DNA from: Acidobacteriota bacterium
GTDB taxonomy: Bacteria > Acidobacteriota > Terriglobia > UBA7540
DNA length: 16,097 bases
Reading direction: 5' to 3'
Assembly: GCA_021827245.1 (NCBI GenBank)
Contig: JAKAWN010000125.1
Span: forward strand, 1 to 16,097
The notes below the pieces were generated by a model. It was given only the letters and a program-made list of their open reading frames with translations. It had not been told where the DNA came from and made no database searches. Shown here piece after piece: positions 1 to 6,409 of this stretch. A program made the translations under genes and the position numbers. How positions within the stretch are numbered: position 1 is the first letter of the stretch; every line of letters begins with the position of its first letter.

Positions 1-43
1 AGGAAGCTTCTTCTAACCCCCACCTTCATTCTGGCAATTAACT

Positions 44-72
44 ATCGTAGCGAACTTGATCCGGGAACGCAA
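44..72 (-). promoter_or_regulatory. Promoter-like site facing the left edge
   Basis: On the minus strand TTGCGT (67-72) is followed after 17 nt by TACGAT (44-49), a plausible sigma70-type pair. It would drive transcription leftward, out of the window. Downstream, an ATG at 27-29 starts a frame that stays open to base 1 (reading MKVGVRRSF), which may be the first codons of a gene cut by the edge, but no clear ribosome binding site precedes it. The assignment rests only on the hexamers and spacing. Confidence 0.3.
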
Positions 73-230
73 GCAGTATTTTTCGCCGCTATAAGTTTTT
101 CTTTCAGAGCCAGAAATACTCGCTTCGCCTTTTCCCTTAATTTAATTATACCACCACCCACGCGTCGCAACACCTCAACCGCACCCGGTAACCGCGAGCG
201 TGTTGCTTCCGTTGCAGGACGAGCTCCACT

Positions 231-494
231 TCAGAGCAGCCGGTCGTATTCGGCATGCGACCCGATCCAGAACCACACGACGGTCGAGCCTTCCATCACA
301 CCCAAGGCGCGGTAGCCAAGGCCAACTCGGACAGACCAGGTATTACTCTGCTCGTCGACCCTCTTGAACCGAAGGCTCGGGTGCCGGGGATTTTCCCGGA
401 AAAGAAGGTAGGCCTCCTTCGCCTGCCGCCGGACCTCCTCGGGCAAACTTGCGTAGGCCTCACGGAACCGTCGCGTGGTACGGGACTCGATCAA
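231..494 (-). CDS. RelE/ParE-family toxin of a type II toxin-antitoxin pair
   Basis: This 87-residue protein has the size and layout of RelE/ParE/HigB-fold toxins: a helical N-terminal half (RFREAYASLPEEVRRQAKEA), the F-R-x-N-P-x-H-P-S-L-R-F-K linker typical of plasmid-stabilisation-type members, then strands with WSVRVGLGYRALG and a final WFWIGSHAEYDRLL. By family knowledge such proteins act in the cytoplasm as ribosome-dependent mRNA interferases or gyrase poisons; which applies cannot be told here. The start is TTG at 494, whose TTGA shares 4 nt with the antitoxin stop, so translation is probably coupled to the upstream gene. No in-frame ATG lies near the start. The order antitoxin then toxin is the usual one. 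The RelE-versus-ParE subtype is uncertain. Confidence 0.85.
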   Translation of the reverse strand: MIESRTTRRFREAYASLPEEVRRQAKEAYLLFRENPRHPSLRFKRVDEQSNTWSVRVGLGYRALGVMEGSTVVWFWIGSHAEYDRLL

Positions 495-706
495 AGGAGA
501 TCGTCCAGCGGGCGAGTCTTTCCCTCGCGATGCTCCGCGAGCGCTTCGGCGGCCAGACGGCGCAGCTTGTCGCCGTCGGCGGCAAAGCGTTTCGCCCAGG
601 CAGCCTCGTCTTCAAGTTCGGCCAGAATCTGCCCGGCAATCGCGTCTTGCTCCTCCTGCGGCAGGCTGGAAATCTTCTTGAGCGCCTTTTCAAGCAGCTT
701 GGTCAT
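491..706 (-). CDS. Antitoxin partner of the downstream RelE/ParE-like toxin
   Basis: This 71-residue, highly charged, helix-rich protein begins MTKLLEKALKKISSLPQEEQ and ends EHREGKTRPLDDLL. The pattern (helix with SLP-x-E-x-Q, then ILAELEDE, then a basic/acidic tail) resembles small antitoxins found beside RelE/ParE toxins. I do not recognise a named DNA-binding fold such as RHH or HTH, so autoregulation is only presumed. It lies directly upstream of the toxin, with its TGA inside the toxin's TTGA. The ATG at 706 is preceded by GAGG only 2 nt away, too close for standard Shine-Dalgarno use. A promoter-like pair ends just 6 nt before the ATG, so the mRNA may be leaderless. Function is assigned mainly from context, size and motif likeness. 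Confidence 0.75.
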   Translation of the reverse strand: MTKLLEKALKKISSLPQEEQDAIAGQILAELEDEAAWAKRFAADGDKLRRLAAEALAEHREGKTRPLDDLL

Positions 707-712
707 GACCTC

Positions 713-741
713 AATCTAGCAGACGCTTCCCCCGCCCGCAA
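713..741 (-). promoter_or_regulatory. Promoter of the toxin-antitoxin operon, probably leaderless
   Basis: Minus strand: TTGCGG (736-741), a 17-nt spacer, then TAGATT (713-718). Only 6 nt separate the -10 box from the antitoxin ATG at 706, so transcription would start at or next to the start codon. The spacing and hexamers are seen in sequence; promoter activity is inferred. Confidence 0.45.
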
Positions 742-789
742 CATCGTCCCCCAGTGGCCGCGATTGATTCGTGTTCTAAATCAACCGCC

Positions 790-828
790 GGGTGGCGCAT
801 ACATCGCGGTTTTTGCGATGTGTGCGAT
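790..828. repeat. REP-like palindrome, left copy flanking the RAYT gene
   Basis: A 39-bp sequence contains a 12-bp stem (796-807 with 815-826, one T/G mispair) around a 7-nt T-rich loop. It is repeated in inverted orientation at 1422-1460 with 38 of 39 bases the same. It lies 20 bp beyond the stop codon of the transposase. RAYT transposases are known to be bracketed by inverted REP palindromes which they recognise; this copy fits that arrangement, although I do not see the enterobacterial GTAG tetranucleotide. Confidence 0.75.
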
Positions 829-848
829 TCCTGGGCATGGGCTGGCAT

Positions 849-1399
849 TCAGGGAAGATGATCCATGGCCAACAGGGATGAATCCCCAAGGTAATAGAAC
901 CGGAAGCTCGACCATGGCCACTGATCGGCGGAACTGGCCAGTCCGCGTTTCACCGGGTTGGCATGCATATAGTCCGGCTTTTCCAGGTGCTTCTTCTCGC
1001 TCCACACGTTTAGGTCGTAAAATCGCCGCTGCCAGACGCGATGCGTGGAGGGGCGGTGAACGGTTTCGGGCAAAGCAAGCTTTCCCAGCATTCGGGCGCA
1101 CCAGGGATGGTTGGCATTCTGGCGCAAACGCGATAAAAGATACTTTGCGGTGCGCTCCTTGAGGCTCTGAACGATCTGCGAAGGATTGGTCTCCGCACAC
1201 GGCCACAGGAGCAGGTGAAAATGGTCGGGCATCAGAACCCATCCGAGCAGGTGGAAAATCTGCTGTTGCGGAAGCTCGCCGAGGGTCTGAACATAATGGG
1301 ATCGCAATCGTCGGAGTCAAACAGGCGGGCGCGCCGGAAGGTGCTGGCGGTGATGAATTGGCGGTGATTCAATCCGTAGTAGTGGCGCTGCCGAGGCAT
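849..1399 (-). pseudogene. REP-associated tyrosine transposase (RAYT, IS200-like Y1 family), frameshifted
   Basis: The N-terminal part, from ATG 1399 (MPRQRHYYGLNHRQFITAST...RRARLFDSD), and the remainder (from about 1307: RSHYVQTLGELPQ...) lie in different frames. Adding one base near 1309-1315 restores a single 183-residue protein, the usual size of the family. The Y1-transposase hallmarks are present: the H-x-H metal-binding motif in MPDHFHLLLWP and the catalytic-Tyr region DYMHANPVKRGL, followed by the W-P-W-S-S-F-R-F-Y tail. Family members cut and rejoin single-stranded REP palindromes. Here two matching palindromes flank the gene. As written no complete enzyme is made, so this copy is dead unless the missing base is an assembly error or translation shifts frame. 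The first frame alone would end at 1232 after missense residues. Confidence 0.85.
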
Positions 1400-1421
1400 G
1401 GTGGTATTCTGCAGCCCTGAG

Positions 1422-1460
1422 ATCGCACACATCGCAAAAAACGCGATGTATGCGCCACCC
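1422..1460. repeat. REP-like palindrome, right copy flanking the RAYT gene
   Basis: This is the inverted partner of the palindrome at 790-828, differing at one loop base. Its stem is 1424-1435 paired with 1443-1454 around an A-rich 7-nt loop. It lies 22 bp upstream of the transposase ATG and only 7 bp from the stop codon of the FRG gene at 1468, so it may also shape the 3' end of that transcript. Confidence 0.75.
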
Positions 1461-1467
1461 GCGTCGG

Positions 1468-2280
1468 TTAATGCTGTTCTGGAAGCTCTAGCTTTCGCAG
1501 GGCCAACGTTTCCATCAGGCTTTCCTGCGACTCAAATAATGAAAATGCGTTCAGGTTGTAGCCGTCAAGCAACTTCAAGACCTCCCGTCGCTCTGTCCAC
1601 GGAATGTCGAACTTCCAAAGTAGATCCTGATGGGTGCTGCCACGCCCAAAAGCATCCTCATGACTGGTAAAGCGCCACTCATTGTGTTGGCCATCGCTGA
1701 ACGTCGCACAAATGGTGTAATCACTCTGCTGCAGGAAATGCCTTCGATGAGTTCTGACGTATGGTCCCACCCTCCGAATCCAAGGCTGCGTATTGGACGT
1801 GAGCTTGGACTCGGGTAATTCCAAGAATGCGTAGATAGACACTTGGTCCTCGTGCGGCTTGACGGCTGACCGGAAGGCGAAGAAAGCTGCGATGTACGGA
1901 GAACGTGTCCAGTCCAAAAGAGGCGACGGAAAACCGTGGTGCCGCAGGTGGACCATATAACCGTAAGCGGCGGGCTCGGGAAATTTCCGTTCCGCCCAGG
2001 CGTCAAAGTCCTGAAGCAATTTCTCCACCTCGGGTGGGGCTGCGATTTCCCAGGTGATTCCGGTAAAAGTTTCAATCTCCGGCTTGAGTGGAAAGATCAG
2101 CCTGTAATAGTCGCTGATGCGCATCCTCCCGCACCCGGCTCGCTCGAGGGTCGTCGCAAGCGGCCAAGTGGAGTCGCCGAGACCCCTGAACAGGAACTCC
2201 GCCGCCTGCCCCGCGTCCTCTTGAACCTTCTGCAAGCGCTGTTCAAACGTCGCCCAGTCTTGTACCTGGATCACGTGCAC
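1468..2280 (-). CDS. FRG domain-containing protein
   Basis: This 270-residue protein has no signal peptide or membrane span and is probably cytoplasmic. Residues about 28-48 carry the name-giving motif (FLFRGLGDSTWPLATTLER), and about 113-135 carry the second conserved block HHGFPSPLLDWTRSPYIAAFFAF, both diagnostic of the FRG domain. A conserved-looking WRFT and a Q-D-L-L-W-K-F-D-I-P block follow. The biochemical role of FRG proteins is not established. The start is GTG at 2280, supported by AGGAG 6 nt upstream. It follows the protease/TPR gene on the same strand after a 24-bp gap, so the two are probably one transcript. The 3' end is 7 bp from a REP-like palindrome. Length and both motifs suggest an intact gene. 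Confidence 0.85.
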   Translation of the reverse strand: MHVIQVQDWATFEQRLQKVQEDAGQAAEFLFRGLGDSTWPLATTLERAGCGRMRISDYYRLIFPLKPEIETFTGITWEIAAPPEVEKLLQDFDAWAERKFPEPAAYGYMVHLRHHGFPSPLLDWTRSPYIAAFFAFRSAVKPHEDQVSIYAFLELPESKLTSNTQPWIRRVGPYVRTHRRHFLQQSDYTICATFSDGQHNEWRFTSHEDAFGRGSTHQDLLWKFDIPWTERREVLKLLDGYNLNAFSLFESQESLMETLALRKLELPEQH

Positions 2281-2304
2281 TTATATCTCCTAGGGTTCGC
2301 TCTA

Positions 2305-3669
2305 TCACGGCAGAACCGCCGCCTTAAAAAAGTCTTCTGCCATCTTGGGATTAAGGGTTTTGAGCTCCTCATAAACCTTGATGACCCCCGTCTGCTGGCC
2401 CAAGGCGCGGTACGAAATGCCCAAATCAAACCAGGCCGATGCATCGCTGGGCATCAAGCTGACCGCCCGCCGTTCGGCTTCGGCCGCCTTGTCGAACTGC
2501 CCAATGTTGCCATATGCAATGCCCAGCCGGAACCACGCGAACTCCTCATCCGGTTTCAGCCGCAAGGCTTCCTGCTCAGCGCTGATCGCCTTCCCGTGCC
2601 GCCCGAGGTCGTCGTAAACGAGGCCGAGCATGGCCCATGTGCCTGCGTCGTCTGGTTTCAGCCGCAAGGCTTGTTGCTCGGCGTCCGCCGCCTTGTCGTA
2701 CTGCTTAAGCTGGTCGTAAGCGAGACCTAAGCCGGTCCATGCGACCTCATCATTTGACTTCAGCCGCAAAGCTTCTTGAAAGAAACTGACTGCTTTCTCA
2801 AGCTGTCCGAGGTGGCCGTAGGCAAGGCCCAAGCCGACCACGGCATCTTCGAGGCCTGGCCTCAGATTCAGGGCTTCCTGGTAAGCGCGCGCGGCCTCTT
2901 CGTACTTGCCATTTTGTTCGAGTGTCCATCCCACCTCGAGCCACGCGAGCGCTTGGAACTCGGGACTGTCTTGGTTGCCGGTGGGCGACGCCCTGGGCAG
3001 ACGGTTATTTAGCGCGAGTGTCCACTCAGCGGGCAGGGCGAAGTTCAGGCTCTGGCCTTCCTTCAGGTAAAATGTCGTGATGCCGACAAGCCGCCCATCG
3101 GCATCGAACAGCCCGCCGCCGCTTGAGCCGGGCGAGATGGCGGCGGACGTTTGAATAACGAGGCTCTTGTCAAAATCGCGCAGGCCGGAAATAAGGCCTT
3201 CGGAAATCGTCAGTTCCAAACCTTCCGGCGCGCCGATGGCATAGACCGTCTCGCCCACGGCAAGTTTTGACGAATCGAGAACAGAGACAGCAGGCGCGTC
3301 AAGTCCGGCGACCGACAATTCAGCGAGATCGTGGTCAGGATCAACCTTAATCAGCTTGGCAGGCCATTTCTTGTCGTTGTGCACCACGCGGAAGCTGACG
3401 CCATCTTCAATCACATGCCGGTTCGTGATAACACGTCCTGGCGCGATCACGACGCCACTTCCGAAGACAGTCACTTTGCCTGCGGCATCAAGCGATTCCA
3501 CCACCATGACGGACGGCGAGACGCGCTTGAAGATTTCCTGCGCGGAAAGTGTTGGAAGAGGTTTCTGAGCTTGCGGCGCGGCCCGCTTCTGGCTCTGGCT
3601 CCCAAACGCAACGGCGCAAACGGCCAGAACTGCGAGCGTGCATTGGAAGATGTATCTGCGGCATGCCAT
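2305..3669 (-). CDS. Exported trypsin/HtrA-like serine protease with C-terminal TPR repeats
   Basis: This is a 454-residue protein. Residues 1-23 (MACRR then a hydrophobic run) form a signal peptide or N-terminal anchor, so it acts in the periplasm. Residues about 43-220 are a trypsin-like domain with a full triad: His85 (ITNRHVIE), Asp114 (DPDHDLAEL) and Ser183 (SPGSSGGGLFD). No PDZ domain follows; instead about 238-452 hold six TPR units with the repeated pattern G-x-A-Y-x-x-L-G-x-x-x-K-A and ALRLKPDD-type turns. The TPRs probably recruit partner proteins or substrates. I chose ATG 3669 because AGGAG lies 5 nt upstream; a TTG at 3690 would add 7 residues but weakens the signal peptide. It is the first gene of a likely operon with the FRG gene. 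Substrates are unknown. Confidence 0.9.
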   Translation of the reverse strand: MACRRYIFQCTLAVLAVCAVAFGSQSQKRAAPQAQKPLPTLSAQEIFKRVSPSVMVVESLDAAGKVTVFGSGVVIAPGRVITNRHVIEDGVSFRVVHNDKKWPAKLIKVDPDHDLAELSVAGLDAPAVSVLDSSKLAVGETVYAIGAPEGLELTISEGLISGLRDFDKSLVIQTSAAISPGSSGGGLFDADGRLVGITTFYLKEGQSLNFALPAEWTLALNNRLPRASPTGNQDSPEFQALAWLEVGWTLEQNGKYEEAARAYQEALNLRPGLEDAVVGLGLAYGHLGQLEKAVSFFQEALRLKSNDEVAWTGLGLAYDQLKQYDKAADAEQQALRLKPDDAGTWAMLGLVYDDLGRHGKAISAEQEALRLKPDEEFAWFRLGIAYGNIGQFDKAAEAERRAVSLMPSDASAWFDLGISYRALGQQTGVIKVYEELKTLNPKMAEDFFKAAVLP

Positions 3670-3771
3670 GCTCGCTCCTGCAACTGCCAAAGCAATTGTT
3701 GCAGCGGATTATAGCACCTTCTGTACTACTAACCGCCGAAATGCTTGCGCCTTGCACGAATGTTTGTTCGG

Positions 3772-3822
3772 CGTGGCATGGGCGTCTCGCCCATGAACAC
3801 GGCCGGGGACGGCCGTGCCACG
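3772..3822. repeat. Clover-leaf (three-way junction) palindrome
   Basis: An outer stem CGTGG (3772-3776)/CCACG (3818-3822) encloses two perfect 8-bp hairpins: CATGGGCG-tct-CGCCCATG (3777-3795) and CACGGCCG-GGGA-CGGCCGTG (3798-3817). They are joined by only two unpaired bases, AA. All pairs are Watson-Crick. This is the architecture of a dispersed intergenic repeat or a structured RNA. No second copy occurs in the window. Confidence 0.7.
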
Positions 3823-3902
3823 TTTGGTTGCGGCTTCGCCGCGCTGTGTTCACTTGAGAGCCAGCTTTCGTCGAGGATTTTTTAATGCGAAAATCTAAGA
3901 AC

Positions 3903-3928
3903 CCGCGACACAAAGAGCAGTGTCGCGG
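3903..3928. repeat. Perfect 9-bp stem-loop
   Basis: CCGCGACAC (3903-3911) pairs exactly with GTGTCGCGG (3920-3928) around an 8-nt loop. No T tract follows on either strand, so it is not a classical intrinsic terminator. It sits 80 bp from the clover-leaf palindrome, which suggests both belong to a class of intergenic repeats. Confidence 0.55.
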
Positions 3929-3989
3929 CTACCAATTCTCCTCACCTGGCACGGGTAAAAAAACGAAGAGAGTCCTGCGCGGAATTTGC

Positions 3990-4018
3990 TTGACAAATGT
4001 CGGCTAGCATGGTAGTCT
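3990..4018 (+). promoter_or_regulatory. Rightward promoter ahead of the repeat tract
   Basis: TTGACA (3990-3995), a 17-nt spacer and TAGTCT (4013-4018) make one of the best promoter matches in the window. Downstream are a GAGGAGG purine stretch near 4031-4037 and the degenerate repeat tract, but no recognisable gene on this strand. Its -10 box resembles those before the aminotransferase (TAGACT) and the radical SAM gene (TAGACT). Confidence 0.5.
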
Positions 4019-4192
4019 TTTTTCAGCTCCTTGAGGAGGCGCGGGGCGACCCAAGGCTATGGAGAAACAGTGGAGGGATTTGGTGCAGACCTGGCTGGGA
4101 ACTCGCACGAGCCGCTGCCGGAAAACGGCACAAACCCTGCCCGAGAGCGTCCTGACAATGACACAAATGGGACAAAAAATATCTATTTTTGC

Positions 4193-4370
4193 AAAACGAA
4201 CCGGAGAAGGGATTGAAAACAAAGGATCGGGGTGCCAAAACGAACCGGAACGAACCTAAAAACGAAGCGGAGAAGTTGTTGAAAACATTAGAGTGCATAA
4301 AAAACGAACCGGGCCATGTTGTTGAAAACCCAGGACCGCTGAAAAACGAGCCGAAAGAAAAACTCGCCCG
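4193..4370 (+). repeat. Degenerate AAAACGAACCGG...TTGAAAAC repeat tract
   Basis: The core ACGAA (last copy ACGAG) recurs at 4196, 4240, 4250, 4262, 4304 and 4346. Spacings are 44, 10, 12, 42 and 42 nt. Three units extend to a shared form, AAAACGAAxCGG followed 16-17 nt later by TTGAAAAC. Read in the frame open from about 4189 the units give a repeated N-E-P/N-E-A then L-K-T or V-E-N pattern. That frame runs on across the antisense of the membrane protein gene, so it is unlikely to be a normal gene in full. A short peptide or a structured RNA is possible. Confidence 0.5.
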
Positions 4371-4450
4371 AATCACACCGAAATCATCCTGCTTCTTTCC
4401 TGCCGGAAAGGTTCTTCGTGAGTTCGAATTACAAACCGTTCATTCAGCCG

Positions 4451-5140
4451 TCAGGCGCCCGCAGCCGGCTCGCTGGCGGGGGCGGCCTCAGCCTTCTTGC
4501 GGCGAACGACAGCGGCGTAAATGCCGCCGAAAAGCGCCCCGATGGTCATCGTATAAGCAATCCACATGGCCAACTGCGGAGCGATGGCGAGATACAGAAA
4601 TTTTGGCCAGAAAGCGAGCGTTGCGAACTGGGGCGGCACCGCGTCGTAGTGCGTGCCCCAACTGCCTCGCATCGCAAAAAACATCACAATGGCGACGGGG
4701 ACGCGGGCCGCGTAGGCGTAGGCGACCAGGGTTTTGGCCAGTGCGCGCCAGGGGACGAACTGCAATGCGGCAGCGGCCACAATCAACACCAGCCCCAGCA
4801 CAGCCCGCATAGTGAAAGATGCCGTGGACGTGAATGCCAGAAGGCTTCCGCATCCGAGAACCAGGAACCCGAGAAGCGCGTAGCCAATCGTCTTGCCGAA
4901 ACTCGAAGGCTTCTGATCCCGATCGTACAATTTGACGGCGAAATAGGGTCCGAAAATGAAGGGCAGCCAGGTGATGCCGATGATCGCAGCGCCACCCCCT
5001 TCGCCCCGGCTGAACAGGACGCCCGGCCCGTGCATCAACTCGCCTATAAGCCGCAGAAGCGTGATGGCCAGCGTGACAAGCGCAGGAACCAGTATCAGCC
5101 GGGTGATGCGCAAATTCGGTTGGGAAGATGTGTCTGCCAT
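4451..5140 (-). CDS. Multi-span membrane protein of unknown function
   Basis: I do not recognise the family. This 229-residue protein has six or seven hydrophobic spans (roughly residues 13-33, 50-71, 83-105, 109-129, 137-156 and 177-213, the last long enough for two). A short N-terminal cytoplasmic segment precedes them, and an Ala/Glu-rich tail with the basic cluster RRKK follows the last span, consistent with an inside C-terminus. A YDRDQKP loop and RGSWGTHYDAVPPQ loop are the main polar segments. The ATG at 5140 has AGGAG 7 nt upstream, so the start is well supported. A 209-bp gap separates it from the permease gene upstream, so a separate promoter is likely. No catalytic motif is visible. 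Confidence 0.75.
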   Translation of the reverse strand: MADTSSQPNLRITRLILVPALVTLAITLLRLIGELMHGPGVLFSRGEGGGAAIIGITWLPFIFGPYFAVKLYDRDQKPSSFGKTIGYALLGFLVLGCGSLLAFTSTASFTMRAVLGLVLIVAAAALQFVPWRALAKTLVAYAYAARVPVAIVMFFAMRGSWGTHYDAVPPQFATLAFWPKFLYLAIAPQLAMWIAYTMTIGALFGGIYAAVVRRKKAEAAPASEPAAGA

Positions 5141-5349
5141 GGGGAGTCTCCTCTCATTAATGGTCAGATTCAGAGACTTGCAGGAAACACTATCCGGGTT
5201 AGATTGGCCCTAACGACGTACATCAGGATTCTACCGGGGTTTGCCGCAAGCTGCCAGCGGAATCAAAGCCGCTTCAAATTCGCGGGGAGGATGGTGGCGG
5301 CCGTTTGCCCCGCGCAGGAATGAGGGCGAGCATCAGCTCCTGCTGGGCA

Positions 5350-6117
5350 TCAGTGGTAACGCCAGAGGAAATAAAAAGACATGACGAAACCGACACAGAC
5401 GATGAAGGTTCGCACGCGCGCCGGATCGACCTTCTGGGCGAAATGCGCCCCGCCATAGCCGCCCAGCGCCGCGCCCACCAGCATCAGTACGGCCTGTGGC
5501 CAGAGCACAAGTCGCGCGGCGACAAATGTGACGATCGCAATGCCATTGGCGGACGAAGTAAGCAGTGCTTTGACGCCATTTGTCGCGTGAATGTCACCCA
5601 GCGGCAGAAAGGTGAGGACGGAGAGAATCAGGATTCCCATGCCACCGCCGAAATAACCTCCATAAACCGCAATGAAGAATTGGGTTAATGTGACTCCGCA
5701 CAAAACCGGCCACGAAGGGTTGCCTTGTTTTTCAACGCGTGCAATGCCTCGAATCAGCTTTCTGCCGAACGCGAACAGCAAGGTTGCTCCCAGAAACAGA
5801 AACGGGATCAGGCGCATGAAAGTTCGCTGCGGAGTATGGACCAGCAGGTGCGCACCGAGGAAACCACCCGCGAAGCTTGCGAGAATCAGCGGAACCAGCA
5901 CCCGCGCGTTCCGTGGCAGCTTCTTTCGATATGCTCCGGCGCTGGCCATGGTCCCTGGCCAGATGGCAACCGTATTCGTGGCGTTGGCGTGAATTGGCGG
6001 CACGCCGGAAAAGATCAGCGCAGGGAAGGAAAAAAAGCTGCCACCGCCCGCAATCGAGTTTTGAGTTCCTGCGGCAAGCGCAGCAGAGAATAGAAGGATG
6101 GCATCGGGAATGGTCAT
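5350..6117 (-). CDS. TauE/SafE-family (TSUP) sulfite/organic anion exporter-like permease
   Basis: This 255-residue inner-membrane protein has the two-fold repeated design of the TauE/SafE family. The first half carries AALAAGTQNSIAGGGSFFSF followed by ATNTVAIWPGTMASAG, and the second half carries the matching YGGYFGGGMGILILSVL and ATNGVKALLTSSANGIAI. About seven to eight hydrophobic segments can be traced. Known members move sulfite, sulfoacetate, sulfolactate or related anions; the substrate here cannot be read from sequence. The ATG at 6117 has only a weak purine run upstream, but a good TATAAT box lies 22 nt before it. No sulfur-metabolism genes are adjacent. Length is normal and no breaks are seen. 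Confidence 0.9.
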   Translation of the reverse strand: MTIPDAILLFSAALAAGTQNSIAGGGSFFSFPALIFSGVPPIHANATNTVAIWPGTMASAGAYRKKLPRNARVLVPLILASFAGGFLGAHLLVHTPQRTFMRLIPFLFLGATLLFAFGRKLIRGIARVEKQGNPSWPVLCGVTLTQFFIAVYGGYFGGGMGILILSVLTFLPLGDIHATNGVKALLTSSANGIAIVTFVAARLVLWPQAVLMLVGAALGGYGGAHFAQKVDPARVRTFIVCVGFVMSFYFLWRYH

Positions 6118-6138
6118 AATTTCTCGGCAGCCAACGGC

Positions 6139-6144
6139 ATTATA
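6139..6144 (-). promoter_or_regulatory. -10 box of the TauE/SafE-family gene
   Basis: A perfect TATAAT on the minus strand lies 21 nt upstream of the ATG at 6117, giving a leader of roughly 15 nt. No good -35 hexamer is visible at 16-18 nt, so it may need an activator or an extended -10. Confidence 0.35.
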
Positions 6145-6409
6145 GCGACGCGGACAAAATGACTATCATCGCACAGAATAGGCGTTGCGCGCTTCCCTTC
6201 CCCAAGTGTGGGTCACGGTTCCCCTGTCCGAGTGGCATTCGAAGGTCTTATTGAAGTTAATCTCTAACGTCTTGGAGGAGTGGAAGGCGCTTTGTTTCGG
6301 CAGGAAGAAATGCTCACTTCCTGTTGCGGCTTCGGCAGATCCCAATCACAGTCATCCCTTGTACGCCCGCCGGGCTAGAGACTGGCTCCGGCGATTCAAC
6401 AATCGTACA

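Larger units (their letters stand above)
3670..4450. other. Long intergenic region with palindromes, a promoter and a repeat tract; no convincing gene
   Basis: Reading frames here are short or overlap the well-supported membrane protein gene at 4451. The region separates divergent signals: the protease start at 3669 and a rightward promoter at 3990. It holds a three-way-junction palindrome (3772-3822), a 9-bp stem-loop (3903-3928) and a degenerate repeat tract (4193-4370), each listed separately. Confidence 0.6.

Noticed and set aside
1936..2730. Plus-strand 264-codon frame across the FRG and protease genes
   Set aside because: Antisense to two well-supported genes; its repeats merely mirror the TPR coding repeats.
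4189..4812. Plus-strand 207-codon open frame starting in the repeat tract
   Set aside because: More than half runs antisense to a well-supported membrane protein gene with a strong ribosome binding site, and that half is Arg/Pro-rich shadow sequence. Only the repeat part is of interest.
5281..5314. 7-bp stem CGCGGGG/CCCCGCG as a terminator downstream of the TauE-like gene
   Set aside because: A 20-nt loop and no T tract make it weak.
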